Positions 53,679-63,718 of a stretch of DNA of 64,000 bases are shown in pieces (the stretch's first letter is position 1; every line of letters begins with the position of its first letter). This DNA is from Terrisporobacter glycolicus ATCC 14880 = DSM 1288 (GTDB lineage Bacteria > Bacillota > Clostridia > Peptostreptococcales > Peptostreptococcaceae), in assembly GCF_036812735.1 (NCBI RefSeq), contig NZ_CP117523.1, positions 2,852,001 through 2,916,000 on the forward strand. The letters are read 5' to 3'. The translations under genes were made by a program, and so were the position numbers. Under the pieces are notes generated by a model. The model did no database searches and was not told where the DNA came from. It was given only the letters and a program-made list of their open reading frames with translations.

Positions 53679-54707
53679 TTACAATTTTAACATTTCATCG
53701 ATGAAAATACCATATCCTTTTTTAGGATTATGTTTGAATACATAGGTTAAACTGCCAATAAGTTTGTTATTTTGTATAATAGGGGCACCACTCATTCCCT
53801 TTACAATTCCACCAGTATAGTCAATTAATTTATCATCAACTACTTTTATTAACATATTATTGTCTTCTTTTATTATTTTTTCTATTTTTATTTCATAGGA
53901 TTCAACATTTCCTTCTTTTGATTGAAAAAGTACATATGCACTTCCTGTTTTAACATCATTTTTTTTACCAATTTCTATAAGTGGAAGGTTGAACTTATAG
54001 TTATAATTATAAAAATTCCCTTTTATTCCATTGTTTGAATTAATAGAAAACTTCCCAACAGAATTACTATAATCTATTATAGCATTAATTTGCCCAATAT
54101 TCTTTTCATTATTTTTGTAAATGGATATATTGGAAGTATTGTAAATATTTCCTTCTTTGATGTTTATCAGCTTTTCTGTGTCCATATCGCAAATACCATG
54201 TCCTATGGCGTAAAATTCATTCGTAATAGGGTTATAACAAGTTAAGGTACCGATTCCAGATATTTTATCTCTTACCCAAAGACCTAATTTATATCTATGG
54301 TTTTCCTTTTTAGTCTTAATCTTACATTTTTTAAATTTGTTATTTCTTTCAAACATGATTTCTACTTCATCTGAGCGAAGTTTATTTAAAATATTTGCAA
54401 TATCCTTATAATTATTAATTTTTTCCCCTTCTATAGATATGATATTATCTCCTATTTTTAGACCTCCAATATATTCTATATCTTCTTCTTCAAATCCTAT
54501 AACTAAGGCTCCATCTGTATCTGCTTTAATTCCAACAATATTACCAAGTGGATATACATATTGCTTATTTGATATATTTATATTTTGAAAAGTTTCTAAG
54601 ACATTGTTATCTTTTTGTTTTAATAATCCACTACAAAAAGTTAACAACGCAAAAATAAAAAAAATGCTTATTACAAATCTATTGTTTTTTTTCATACTTA
54701 ATCTCAT
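53679..54707 (-). CDS. spoIVB: SpoIVB serine peptidase
   Basis: Membrane-anchored S55 serine peptidase with a PDZ domain. An N-terminal segment (FVISIFFIFALLTFCSGLL) acts as anchor or signal. The PDZ domain spans about residues 70-130 (GGLKIGDNIISIEGEKI). The peptidase domain has the catalytic His in AIGHGICD and the catalytic Ser in GGIVKGMSGAPI. In Bacillus it triggers pro-SigK processing. Here SigK has no pro-sequence, so its target is different or it acts elsewhere. The length of 342 aa is a little short. Two in-frame ATGs (54707, 54695) are possible starts. Confidence 0.93.
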   Translation of the reverse strand: MRLSMKKNNRFVISIFFIFALLTFCSGLLKQKDNNVLETFQNINISNKQYVYPLGNIVGIKADTDGALVIGFEEEDIEYIGGLKIGDNIISIEGEKINNYKDIANILNKLRSDEVEIMFERNNKFKKCKIKTKKENHRYKLGLWVRDKISGIGTLTCYNPITNEFYAIGHGICDMDTEKLINIKEGNIYNTSNISIYKNNEKNIGQINAIIDYSNSVGKFSINSNNGIKGNFYNYNYKFNLPLIEIGKKNDVKTGSAYVLFQSKEGNVESYEIKIEKIIKEDNNMLIKVVDDKLIDYTGGIVKGMSGAPIIQNNKLIGSLTYVFKHNPKKGYGIFIDEMLKL

Positions 54708-54763
54708 ATCCTTTTAATAATAATTTCTATATTATAATTCCATTAAATAGCTAAATTATACAA

Positions 54764-54794
54764 AAAAGGAATAGAAAATAATTCTATTCCTTTT
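54764..54794 (-). terminator. Terminator of recN
   Basis: AAAAGGAATAGAA and TTCTATTCCTTTT form a 13-bp perfect stem with a 5-base loop, followed by TTTTTTGT on the minus strand. Confidence 0.85.
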
Positions 54795-54818
54795 ATTAAC
54801 AGTATTTATTTATTTATT

Positions 54819-56498
54819 TTAATGTTTTTCCTGTGTCAAGTTAACAATCTCTCTAGCATGTTCAATAGTTGTATCAGTTATATTGCTGCCAGCAATAAGT
54901 CTAGCTATTTCATTTATACTTTCTTCATCTTTTAATTTTTTAATAGTTGTATAAGTTCGATTTTCATCACTATTTTTCGATATACAAAAATGTGTATCTG
55001 CATTAGCTGCTATTTGTGGTAAATGTGTTATGCAAAGTATTTGTTTTTTATTCGCAATATTATGTAATTTTTCACCTACCACTTGAGCAGCAATTCCACT
55101 TATACCTGCATCTATCTCATCAAACACTATAGTATCTATTTCGTCTATATCTGCAAGTATTGTTTTAAATGCTAGCATAAATCTAGACATTTCTCCACCT
55201 GATGCAACTTTATAAATTGGTTTTAAATCTTCACCTAGATTGAATGATATCATAAATTCTACTTCACTATTTCCACTTTGAGAATAACTAGATTCAGTAA
55301 AATTAACTTTAAAGCTAACACCCTTCATATCTAGAGATTCTAACTCATTTAATATGGCTTGTTCTAAATTTATGGCAACTTCTTGTCTCACTTTTGTGAG
55401 AGAAGAAGCTTTTTTACTTAGTTCTTCTTCTAATTGAGCCAATTTATTTTTTAGCCTTTCTGACATTTCATCTCTATTTACTATTTCTTCTAATCTAGAT
55501 GAAATTTCATCCTTATACTTTAAAATATCTTCTATAGTATCTCCATATTTTCTTCTTAAATTATTTATTTCATCTACCCTTACCTCTATTTGTTCGAGTT
55601 CATAAGGTTCAAAATCAATATTCTCTTTGTAGTTTCTAAGATCCCTACAAGTGTCTTGAAGCTCGTACATAATTCGCTCTATAATTTCACTGTATTCATT
55701 TAAAGTTTCGTCATACTTGCTTATTTCACTTATTTCCTTTGACGCCATTCCAACTAAATCAACTGCGTTCACACTTCCATCATGTAACTTTTCATAGCTT
55801 AAATTAAGATTTTTATATATTTTTTCACTATTTCTATAGATTTCCCTTTGTCTTAATAAATCTTCATACTCATCTTTGCTTAGTGTTGCTGCTTCAATTT
55901 CATTAATTTGAAATTTTAATAAATCTATTTCTCTTTGAATTTCTTTTTCATCTTTATTTTCATTAAGTGTATTTAGTGCCTTTTTAACTTTATTGAACTC
56001 TGTATAAATATTTTTATATTCATCTCTTGGTAAATCTATTATTTTACCTCCAAATAAATCTAAAAACTTTAAATGAGTATCTTTATTAAATAATGCTTGA
56101 TTTTGATGCTGTCCATGTAAGTCAATAAATGTAAGTGCAATTTCCTTTAATATTGACATTTTAATAGTTCTTCCATTTATTCTAGCTACACTTTTTCCAT
56201 CTGCATAAATAATCCTAGTTATAATTAATTCGTCATCTTCTAAATCTATGTCATACTCATTTAGTATATTCTGTAAATTACTACTTGGTGATGATACTAT
56301 AATTTCTGCAATACCTTTTTCAGTGCCTTTTCTTAAAAAAGACTTATCGTATTTATTTCCTAAACATAAGCCAAGAGCCTCTATTATAATAGATTTTCCC
56401 GAACCAGTTTCCCCCGTTAATATGTTTAGATTTTCGCCTAGGTTTATTCTACTTTCTTCAACTAAGGCACAATTTTTCATATATAATTCAAGGATCAT
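54819..56498 (-). CDS. recN: DNA repair protein RecN
   Basis: SMC-like ATPase that gathers broken DNA ends. The N-terminal head has Walker A GETGSGKSII (about residues 29-38), followed by LHGQHQNQALF. A shorter coiled coil than SMC fills the middle. The C-terminal head has ASGGEMSRFMLAFK, Walker B TIVFDEIDAGISG and ITHLPQIAA. The length of 559 aa is normal. AGGGGGC precedes the ATG. tlyA lies immediately upstream; argR, often between the two, is absent. Confidence 0.97.
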   Translation of the reverse strand: MILELYMKNCALVEESRINLGENLNILTGETGSGKSIIIEALGLCLGNKYDKSFLRKGTEKGIAEIIVSSPSSNLQNILNEYDIDLEDDELIITRIIYADGKSVARINGRTIKMSILKEIALTFIDLHGQHQNQALFNKDTHLKFLDLFGGKIIDLPRDEYKNIYTEFNKVKKALNTLNENKDEKEIQREIDLLKFQINEIEAATLSKDEYEDLLRQREIYRNSEKIYKNLNLSYEKLHDGSVNAVDLVGMASKEISEISKYDETLNEYSEIIERIMYELQDTCRDLRNYKENIDFEPYELEQIEVRVDEINNLRRKYGDTIEDILKYKDEISSRLEEIVNRDEMSERLKNKLAQLEEELSKKASSLTKVRQEVAINLEQAILNELESLDMKGVSFKVNFTESSYSQSGNSEVEFMISFNLGEDLKPIYKVASGGEMSRFMLAFKTILADIDEIDTIVFDEIDAGISGIAAQVVGEKLHNIANKKQILCITHLPQIAANADTHFCISKNSDENRTYTTIKKLKDEESINEIARLIAGSNITDTTIEHAREIVNLTQEKH

Positions 56499-56523
56499 TT
56501 TATGCCCCCTTTATCATTACTTG

Positions 56524-57336
56524 TTATTTATTTAAGTTATGAGATTCTTCTACAACTTCAACTATTTTTTTGTCAAAAGACTCTTTGTCAAAAGTAAAGT
56601 CATCACTATTATTCCTTAAATGAATTAAGTATTCTATATTACCTTCTGGCCCTTTTATTGGTGAGTAATCAAGATTTAAAATTGCAAATCCATTATCCAC
56701 AGCAAATGTTGATATCATCTCTATAACTTCAATATGAACTTTTTTATCTCTTACTACACCCTTTTTACCAACTTTTTCTTTTCCAGCTTCAAATTGAGGT
56801 TTAATTAATGCTACTACTTCTCCATCTCTATTAAGTAGTTCTTTTGCCTTAGGTAAAACAAGTCTAAGAGATATAAAAGATACGTCTATAGAAGCAAAAT
56901 CTGCAAATTCTTTTGTATCTTCAATTGTTACATGTCTTATATTAGTTCTTTCCATACAGACAACTCTCTCATCTTGTCTTAACTTCCAAGCTAGCTGTCC
57001 ATAACCTACATCTATTGAAAACACTTTAACTGCACCATTTTGAAGCATACAGTCAGTAAATCCACCTGTAGATGCTCCTATATCCATGCAAACTTTATCT
57101 TTAAGAGTTACACCAAAATATTTCATTGCTTTTTCAAGTTTTAATCCACCTCTACTTACATAAGGAATTGGATTACCCTTTACTAAAATATTAGCCTCTT
57201 CTTTAATTTCTGTTCCTGGTTTATCACATCTTTGATTATCTACAAATACAAGACCTGCCATTATAGCTTTTTTCGCTCGTTCTCTGCTTTCAAAATGTCC
57301 TTTATCTACAAGTAAAATATCTATTCTTTTTTTCAT
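56524..57336 (-). CDS. tlyA: TlyA-family rRNA 2'-O-methyltransferase
   Basis: SAM-dependent methyltransferase with an N-terminal S4 RNA-binding domain (RIDILLVDKGHFESRERAKK) and an FtsJ-like domain with DIGASTGGFTDCML, DVSFISLRLVLP and ALIKPQFEAG. Homologues methylate 16S/23S rRNA ribose; early annotation as hemolysin is misleading. The length of 270 aa is normal. It starts 4 bases after dxs, so the two are coupled. Confidence 0.95.
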   Translation of the reverse strand: MKKRIDILLVDKGHFESRERAKKAIMAGLVFVDNQRCDKPGTEIKEEANILVKGNPIPYVSRGGLKLEKAMKYFGVTLKDKVCMDIGASTGGFTDCMLQNGAVKVFSIDVGYGQLAWKLRQDERVVCMERTNIRHVTIEDTKEFADFASIDVSFISLRLVLPKAKELLNRDGEVVALIKPQFEAGKEKVGKKGVVRDKKVHIEVIEMISTFAVDNGFAILNLDYSPIKGPEGNIEYLIHLRNNSDDFTFDKESFDKKIVEVVEESHNLNK

Positions 57337-57340
57337 TATA

Positions 57341-59209
57341 CTATCCTTCTAATAATAAATTTTTTATTCTATTTGCTATTTGTTCATCTGACATTCCTAT
57401 TGTTTCAAATAATTGTTCCACATTACCATGCTCAACATATTTATCAGGAATACCTATATTTTCAACTTTTACATTATAATTATGATCTACAACAAATTTA
57501 TTTATTCTACTTCCAAATCCACCACTTATAACATTATCTTCTATAGTTATAACTTTCGAATGGTTTTTCAATAATTCATGCAGTAAGTCTTCATCCATCG
57601 GTTTTAAAAACCTTGCATTTACTATTGTAGGATTAATATTATCTTTAAGAAGTATTTCCCTTGAATTTAATGCTTTTTCAACCATGTTACCAATAGCTAA
57701 TACCAACACATCATTACCTTGTTCTAATACTTCATAAGTTCCTACTTTTATCTTTTCATAAGACCCCTTATCAATATAATATGAATTACCTCTTGGATAT
57801 CTTATAGCTACAGGCCCGTCTATCTCAGAGGATAATTCCATCATTAAATCTAGCTCTTTTATATCTTTTGGAGCCATTACAATTAAGTTTGGCACAATAT
57901 TTAAATAACTTAAGTCAAATACTCCATGATGTGTTTCTCCATCATTACCAACAAGACCTGCTCTGTCAATTAAGAAAGTAACATTCTTTTTAGTTATAGA
58001 CACATCATGTATAACTTGGTCGTACCCTCTTTGCAAGAAAGATGAGTATACTGCAAAGTAAGGTTTCATTCCTTCCTTAGCAAGACCTGCTGCAAATGTT
58101 GTGGCATGTTGTTCAGCTATTCCCACATCATAATATCTGTATGGATAAGATATGGCAAAAGTGTTTAACCCTGTTCCTGAAGGCATAGCTGCCGTAATTG
58201 CTACAATTTTATCATCTTCATCTGCCATACTAACTAATTTCTTCCCTACGTGAGAAGATATGCTTTCTTTTGTAGATGCTTTAAGCCCTTGCTCTATATT
58301 AAACTTAGACACTCCGTGGTATTTATCTGGTGCATGCTCAGCAAACTCATAACCTTTACCTTTTTCAGTTATAACATGTAATAAAACAGGCCCTTTTTTG
58401 TTCTTAGCTTTATTTAAAATATCTATTAGTTCTTTAATATTGTGACCATCTATCGGACCATAGTATTTAATTCCAAAAGACTCGAATAGATCACAGTCCT
58501 GTGGTGTAAATTTGCTTATAATTCCGTCTTTAAACTTATCTGCTGTTTTATATATAAAGTTACCTGTTTTTGTCATAGATAATATTTTCTCTATTTGGTC
58601 TTTAACTTGATTTGCCTTAGCATTTCTAATAATGCTAGATAAATATCTAGACATCCCACCTACATTTTTGTCTATAGACATTTCATTATCATTTAAAATT
58701 ATTATCATTTTCTTATTTAAATAACCTAAGTGGTTAATAGCCTCCAGTGCCATACCTCCTGTTATTGATCCATCTCCTATAACAGATACCACATTAAAAT
58801 CTTCTCTTTTTATGTCTCTTGCACATGCAATTCCAAGACCTACTGATATAGATGTAGAACTATGTCCCGTATCAAATATATCATGATCACTTTCATTTTC
58901 CTTCGGAAATCCACTTAATCCATTAAGCTGTCTAAGTGTTGCAAATTCGTCTTTACGCCCAGTAATAATCTTATGTACATAGGATTGATGACCCACATCC
59001 CATATTAATTTGTCTTTTGGACTATCGAAAACTTTGTGCAATGCCAAAGTCAGCTCAACAACTCCTAAATTTGAAGCTAAATGACCCCCAGTTTTCGAAA
59101 TAGAGTTTATTAAAAACTGTCTTATTTCTTCTGCCAATTCTACCATTTCATCAGTATTTAATTTTTTTATATCTTCTGGAGAATTTACTTCATTTAAATA
59201 ATTACACAT
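57341..59209 (-). CDS. dxs: 1-deoxy-D-xylulose-5-phosphate synthase
   Basis: Thiamine-diphosphate enzyme that makes DXP from pyruvate and glyceraldehyde-3-phosphate, the entry of the MEP isoprenoid pathway. [40 protein letters not shown] plus NDNEMSI (TPP site), and [20 protein letters not shown] are diagnostic. I start it at the ATG at 59209, with GGTGAGG upstream; a GTG at 59221 falls within that element. The protein is 622 aa. ispA nearby uses pathway products. Confidence 0.97.
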   Translation of the reverse strand: MCNYLNEVNSPEDIKKLNTDEMVELAEEIRQFLINSISKTGGHLASNLGVVELTLALHKVFDSPKDKLIWDVGHQSYVHKIITGRKDEFATLRQLNGLSGFPKENESDHDIFDTGHSSTSISVGLGIACARDIKREDFNVVSVIGDGSITGGMALEAINHLGYLNKKMIIILNDNEMSIDKNVGGMSRYLSSIIRNAKANQVKDQIEKILSMTKTGNFIYKTADKFKDGIISKFTPQDCDLFESFGIKYYGPIDGHNIKELIDILNKAKNKKGPVLLHVITEKGKGYEFAEHAPDKYHGVSKFNIEQGLKASTKESISSHVGKKLVSMADEDDKIVAITAAMPSGTGLNTFAISYPYRYYDVGIAEQHATTFAAGLAKEGMKPYFAVYSSFLQRGYDQVIHDVSITKKNVTFLIDRAGLVGNDGETHHGVFDLSYLNIVPNLIVMAPKDIKELDLMMELSSEIDGPVAIRYPRGNSYYIDKGSYEKIKVGTYEVLEQGNDVLVLAIGNMVEKALNSREILLKDNINPTIVNARFLKPMDEDLLHELLKNHSKVITIEDNVISGGFGSRINKFVVDHNYNVKVENIGIPDKYVEHGNVEQLFETIGMSDEQIANRIKNLLLEG

Positions 59210-59276
59210 AATTTTCCTCACCTTTATAATGGTCTAATTTATTTTCATTTTGTATTTAAAAATAACTCATACTAAA

Positions 59277-59298
59277 AAAGCCTTCCACAGAAGACTTT
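59277..59298 (-). terminator. Terminator of the YuiD-like gene
   Basis: AAAGCCTTC and GAAGACTTT pair with one wobble and are followed by TTTTTTAG on the minus strand. Confidence 0.7.
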
Positions 59299-59379
59299 GA
59301 TTTTTATAGTTTCCATGTATTTATTATAATTTCCTATAAAGCAAAAAAATTATATCATATAATACATTTTTTTTCAATT

Positions 59380-59817
59380 TTAAGCCATAAGGACTCCAAC
59401 CACTATACCTAGTATTGCTCCTAATATAACTTCTTTTGGCGTATGACCTACTAACTCTTTTAAAGTTTCATGTTCAATATGTTTTTTATTTTGTAAATCT
59501 TCAACTATTTTATTTAAAATAGCTGCCTGCTTTCCCACTGCTCTTCTTACACCGGAAGCATCATACATTACTATTAATGCAAAAACTACACATATGGCAA
59601 ATTCAACCGAATCAAATCCATTGCATATACCAACTGCTGTTGATAAACTTGTAACAAATGAACTATGCGAACTTGGCATTCCACCTGACATAAATATTCT
59701 TGAAAAATCCACTACTCTTTCTTTTCCTGTGAATATTTTTATAAATTGTGCTAAAAAACAAGCAAATATACTTATCCATAATATATGGTTGTCAAATACT
59801 TGTGTAAAAAAATCCAT
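59380..59817 (-). CDS. Divergent PAP2-family membrane protein (YuiD/DUF212)
   Basis: Polytopic membrane protein of 145 aa with about four spans. The family signature MPSSHSSFVTSLSTAVG (Ser/His) resembles the phosphatase motif of PAP2 enzymes; YDASGVRRAVGKQA and LVGHTPKEVILGAILGI are also conserved. It may act on a polyprenyl phosphate, in line with ispA next to it, but substrate is unproven. AAGGAGG precedes the ATG, 9 bases after ispA. Confidence 0.85.
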   Translation of the reverse strand: MDFFTQVFDNHILWISIFACFLAQFIKIFTGKERVVDFSRIFMSGGMPSSHSSFVTSLSTAVGICNGFDSVEFAICVVFALIVMYDASGVRRAVGKQAAILNKIVEDLQNKKHIEHETLKELVGHTPKEVILGAILGIVVGVLMA

Positions 59818-59826
59818 GTGGCCTCC

Positions 59827-60714
59827 TTAACAATCCCTACTAATTATATAATCTCCTAGCTGATTTAAAAAATCTATTTCTGATGATAATCCATCTATAC
59901 TAGATTTTCCATCTTCTATTAACTGTCTAGCTATTTGCCTTGATTTTTCAAGCCCTAGTAGTGAAGGATATGTTGATTTGTGGTTTTCTATATCACTTCC
60001 AATAGGCTTTCCTAATTTAACTTCATCTCCAGTTATATCTAATATGTCATCTACTATTTGAAAAGATAATCCAATATTTTTTCCATATTTAGTTACTTTT
60101 TCCAATTCCTCTTCACTCGCTCCACCAATTATGGCGCCAGCTCTCATACATCCTATAATCATAGCTGCAGTTTTATTTAAGTGAATAAAATCCAGTTTTT
60201 CTTTGTCTATGATTTTATTCTCACTTTCCACATCTACAACTTGTCCTCCTATCATACCATAAATTCCTGCATGTTTTGCAATTTCATTTATGGCTTTTAA
60301 ATATTTATTTGAATCTTTTTTGTCTATAGATGAAGACAACATTATCTCAAATGCATAATTTAATAGAGCATCTCCAGCTAGAGTTGCCATTGCTTCTCCA
60401 AATACCTTATGATTTGTAGGCTTACCTCTTCTTAAGTCATCATTATCTAATGCTGGCAAATCATCATGAATCAAAGAATAAGTATGTATCATTTCTATAG
60501 CAACAGCAAAAGGAATAGCATCTTCTTCTTTGCCTCCAACTATTTTGCAACTTTCTAAAGTTAATATAGGTCTCAGTCTTTTGCCTCCAGCTTCTAAACT
60601 GTAGTTCATAGCCTGCATTATAGTTTGTTGATATCCTTCTTCTTTTGGCATGTATTCATTTAAAAGTGTTTCTATATAATTAATTTTTTCTTTTAAAACA
60701 TCTTTAAATTCCAT
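59827..60714 (-). CDS. ispA: Polyprenyl (farnesyl/geranylgeranyl) diphosphate synthase
   Basis: Condenses isopentenyl diphosphate with allylic diphosphates. The two Asp-rich motifs are LIHDDLPALDNDDLRRG (FARM) and FQIVDDILD (SARM), with GGKRLRP and GGQVVDVE. The length of 295 aa is usual. Its ATG directly follows the xseB stop. It belongs to the xseA-xseB-ispA-dxs cluster seen in many bacteria. The exact chain length made cannot be told. Confidence 0.95.
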   Translation of the reverse strand: MEFKDVLKEKINYIETLLNEYMPKEEGYQQTIMQAMNYSLEAGGKRLRPILTLESCKIVGGKEEDAIPFAVAIEMIHTYSLIHDDLPALDNDDLRRGKPTNHKVFGEAMATLAGDALLNYAFEIMLSSSIDKKDSNKYLKAINEIAKHAGIYGMIGGQVVDVESENKIIDKEKLDFIHLNKTAAMIIGCMRAGAIIGGASEEELEKVTKYGKNIGLSFQIVDDILDITGDEVKLGKPIGSDIENHKSTYPSLLGLEKSRQIARQLIEDGKSSIDGLSSEIDFLNQLGDYIISRDC

Positions 60715-60930
60715 TTATTCTTCCCCCATATTAAAATCTTCTTCAACGCCCATTTTATTAAATTTACTTATTTTAAGTTCTGCATCTTCTAATAATTTAT
60801 TACAATGTTTAAATAATTTTATTCCTTCTTCATATAAATTTAATGAATCATCTAAACTAGTATTTTTTGATTCTAATTTCATCAAAATATCTTCTAATTT
60901 TTCATAAGCTTCTTCGTAAGTAAGTTTCAT
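60715..60930 (-). CDS. xseB: Exodeoxyribonuclease VII small subunit
   Basis: Small helical subunit (71 aa) that assembles with Xse[19 protein letters not shown] and [19 protein letters not shown] are the family signature. It starts 2 bases after the xseA stop and ends directly at the ispA ATG, so all three are coupled. AGAGG precedes the ATG. Confidence 0.95.
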   Translation of the reverse strand: MKLTYEEAYEKLEDILMKLESKNTSLDDSLNLYEEGIKLFKHCNKLLEDAELKISKFNKMGVEEDFNMGEE

Positions 60931-60932
60931 GA

Positions 60933-62138
60933 TTATACCTCTTTGTCATTAATTTTATTTACATTACACTCTAAACCACCATCTTTTAAAGTTATATTTA
61001 TATTCTCATTTACATCTACTTCTTTTATAGAATTAATAACTTTATTATTTTTTTCAACAATAGAATATCCTCTACTTATTGTAGCAAGAGGACTTAAGTT
61101 ATGTAATAGAGCTGCTTTTTTTGAAAGCTTTTCTTTAGAAGTCTCAAAGTTTTGTTCTAATCTAAAATTTATTTTATCATAAATTTGATCTAACTGTATA
61201 ACTTTGTCCCTGATTACATAGTTTTTCATATAATTATTTATTTTTTCAAAGGTATTCACAAGCTTTTCATTATCTAATATTACTTGATTATTTAAAGACC
61301 TATTCATTCTATTTCTTATATTATCCAATTTATAGTAAATTTGTGACAAGTCTGGTGTAGCTATTTCTGCCGCTGCAGATGGCGTTGGTGCCCTCATATC
61401 AGATACAAAGTCACAAATTGTAAAATCTGTTTCATGGCCTACTGCAGATATTATAGGTATTTTTGATTTGAATACTTCTCTTGCTACTATTTCTTCATTA
61501 AAAGACCAAAGTTCTTCTAAAGAACCTCCTCCTCTGCCTACTATTATGGTATCCACATTTTCCATTTTATTAAAAAAAGTAATTCCTTCACAAATATCTT
61601 TAGCAGATTTTTCTCCTTGAACATTTACAGGATATAATTTTATATCCACCTTTGGAAATCTTCTTTTAGTAACGTTTATAATATCTCTTATGACAGCACC
61701 AGTAGGTGATGTTACTATACCTATAGCTTTTGGCATACTAGGTATTTCTTTTTTATATTTAGTATCAAACAATCCTTCTTTTTTTAGTTTTTCTTTTAAT
61801 TTATTAAACTCAATATATAAATTACCTATCCCTTCAATTTCCACCTCATTTATATAAAGTTGATAGGCACCATCTCTCTCATATACAGAAATATATCCTG
61901 ATGCAATTATTTTAACACCATTGTCTAAATTTAAACTTTTATCATAGTTATTTTTAAAAATAATACAATTTAATTTTGACTTTTCATCTTTTAGTGATAA
62001 ATAAGCATTGCCACTACTATGAACCTTAAAATTAGAAATTTCACCTTTTACTCTAAGGTTATAAAGAATAGGGTCATTTATTAATATTCTTTTTATATAT
62101 GAATTTGCTTCGCTTATGTCTAAAGCTCTAAGTTTCAT
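60933..62138 (-). CDS. xseA: Exodeoxyribonuclease VII large subunit
   Basis: Catalytic subunit of the single-strand exonuclease. The N-terminal OB fold ([18 protein letters not shown]) is followed by the catalytic region with [33 protein letters not shown] and [28 protein letters not shown] (quoted here in part: [15 protein letters not shown]). A long helix region ends the protein. The length of 401 aa is normal. AGGAG precedes the ATG. Confidence 0.97.
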   Translation of the reverse strand: MKLRALDISEANSYIKRILINDPILYNLRVKGEISNFKVHSSGNAYLSLKDEKSKLNCIIFKNNYDKSLNLDNGVKIIASGYISVYERDGAYQLYINEVEIEGIGNLYIEFNKLKEKLKKEGLFDTKYKKEIPSMPKAIGIVTSPTGAVIRDIINVTKRRFPKVDIKLYPVNVQGEKSAKDICEGITFFNKMENVDTIIVGRGGGSLEELWSFNEEIVAREVFKSKIPIISAVGHETDFTICDFVSDMRAPTPSAAAEIATPDLSQIYYKLDNIRNRMNRSLNNQVILDNEKLVNTFEKINNYMKNYVIRDKVIQLDQIYDKINFRLEQNFETSKEKLSKKAALLHNLSPLATISRGYSIVEKNNKVINSIKEVDVNENINITLKDGGLECNVNKINDKEV

Positions 62139-62148
62139 ACATCCACTC

Positions 62149-63114
62149 CTAATAATTCTTCATTTTATTTAATCCTATTATAGCACATCCTACACCATTA
62201 TCTGTTGCATATTCTTTGTCCGTAAAGTAAGCTTTTATATTTTCTCTTTTTAATTTTTCACTTAATTCTTTTTTAATGTATTCGCTTGCAGACACTCCGC
62301 CTCCAAATAAAACTTCTTTTAGCTCATACTTTTCACATATGTGAGTTAAGGATTTATACATGGATCTAACCAATGTATCTAAAAGAATTTTACTAATATA
62401 TTCTTCATTGTAATCATGAATTATTTTATTAATTTGATTTTCTATTCCCGATAAATTCATATACCCTTCTCTTACACTTGTTTTTAATCCATTTTTAATT
62501 TTTTCATTGCACTTTAAAGCATTCTCATCTATATATTTTCCACAAGGAAAATTATAATTCAGTCTAACACCTAATCGATCTACTAACTGACCAAAACTCA
62601 CATCTAAACTTCCACCCACAATTTCTATCTTGTAGTTATTATCTTTTCTTTCTACTAAAAGTATTTCTGTAGTCCCTCCAGACATATGAACTGCTAAAAA
62701 CTTGTCTTCACTTTCCAAGTTATTGCTAAATAGGCTTGCTTCTATATGATTTTCTTGATGAGTTGTTTCATAAAAAGGACAGTTATTAATGCTGCTTAGC
62801 AATTTTGCAAAATTATATCCCACAGAAAAAACAGGCATATAAGAACTATCAACTGGTCTTGGTTTAGTTGACGCACATACACCTACAATATTATAATTTT
62901 TTAATTTATTATTTATTATTTGTGATAATTCTCCCATATTATTTACATGTTGAAAAACCGCTTCACTTTGTCTAAGACCTTTATTATCTTTTTTTACTTT
63001 TAATATTATCTTTTCATTTAATACAATCTCTTTATTAAAAGTGATAGCTGCTATAGAAGTTGTATAGCAGCTAGTATCAAGTCCTAGTATGATATTATTG
63101 TTTTTGTGTGTCAT
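62149..63114 (-). CDS. TsaD/Kae1-like (ASKHA fold) paralogue, M22-type
   Basis: A second-type member of the TsaD/Kae1 superfamily. LGLDTSCYTTSIAAI corresponds to GIETSCDETS of TsaD. HQENH gives the HxxxH metal motif. AVHMSGGTTEILLV matches the ATP phosphate loop. The length of 322 aa is close to TsaD (about 340), but overall divergence suggests it is not the threonylcarbamoyl-adenosine enzyme itself. I start it at the ATG at 63114 with AGGAAG upstream, inside the last 20 bases of nusB. Its role is unknown; the genome should have a separate tsaD. Confidence 0.75.
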   Translation of the reverse strand: MTHKNNNIILGLDTSCYTTSIAAITFNKEIVLNEKIILKVKKDNKGLRQSEAVFQHVNNMGELSQIINNKLKNYNIVGVCASTKPRPVDSSYMPVFSVGYNFAKLLSSINNCPFYETTHQENHIEASLFSNNLESEDKFLAVHMSGGTTEILLVERKDNNYKIEIVGGSLDVSFGQLVDRLGVRLNYNFPCGKYIDENALKCNEKIKNGLKTSVREGYMNLSGIENQINKIIHDYNEEYISKILLDTLVRSMYKSLTHICEKYELKEVLFGGGVSASEYIKKELSEKLKRENIKAYFTDKEYATDNGVGCAIIGLNKMKNY

Positions 63115-63637
63115 TAACAACACTTCCTAATATTCCGTTTATAAATTTAGGAGATTTATCGTCACAGTATAATTTTGCTAAATCGATAGCTTCGTTTATT
63201 GAAACCCTAACAGGTACTTCTTTGCTCATGTATACAATTTCACAAATTGAAAGTTTTAATATTGCTAAATCAACTTTTGCTATTCTATTTAGAGACCAAT
63301 TTAGGGCATGTCTTGTTATTAGCTCTTCTATATCATAGCAGTGTACACTTAACTCATTGCAAACTCTTTTCATATATCCCATATCTATTGCGTTATTCAT
63401 ATTTACACGCTCTAAATTAACACAATTTTCATTTGAGAATTGTAATAATAATTCTTCATATCTATTTATTATGTATTCTTCGTTATTATTTAAGAAATCT
63501 TCAAAATAATTATTTATGTCTTGTAAGTCACCTTCTAATATATCTATTTGATAAATTAATTTCATTAAATATTCTCTACTTGTTATTTTTCTAGCTTTTT
63601 CAATATAACTTATTTTGCTTACATTGTCGTTTTTCAT
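63095..63637 (-). CDS. nusB: Transcription antitermination factor NusB
   Basis: All-helical RNA-binding protein acting with NusE in rRNA antitermination. The C-terminal half has WSLNRIAKVDLAILKLSICEI and PVRVSINEAIDLAKLYCDDKSPKFINGILGSV, core SINEAIDLAKLY. It is longer than usual because of an insertion of about 40 residues around 45-85. I start it at the ATG at 63637 (GGAGG 10 bases upstream), giving 180 aa. Upstream is the Asp23 gene, as in many clostridia. Confidence 0.9.
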   Translation of the reverse strand: MKNDNVSKISYIEKARKITSREYLMKLIYQIDILEGDLQDINNYFEDFLNNNEEYIINRYEELLLQFSNENCVNLERVNMNNAIDMGYMKRVCNELSVHCYDIEELITRHALNWSLNRIAKVDLAILKLSICEIVYMSKEVPVRVSINEAIDLAKLYCDDKSPKFINGILGSVVNDTQKQ

Positions 63638-63685
63638 TCTTAATGAACCTCCTTCAGTCTTATTATTTACCACTTGGGCAATAAA

Positions 63686-63710
63686 AAACCCTCTGATTTT
63701 CAGAGGGCTT
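63686..63710 (-). terminator. Terminator of the Asp23 gene
   Basis: AAACCCTCTG and CAGAGGGCTT form a 10-bp stem (one wobble) and are followed by TTTTTTATT on the minus strand. Confidence 0.85.
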
Positions 63711-63718
63711 TATTTAAT

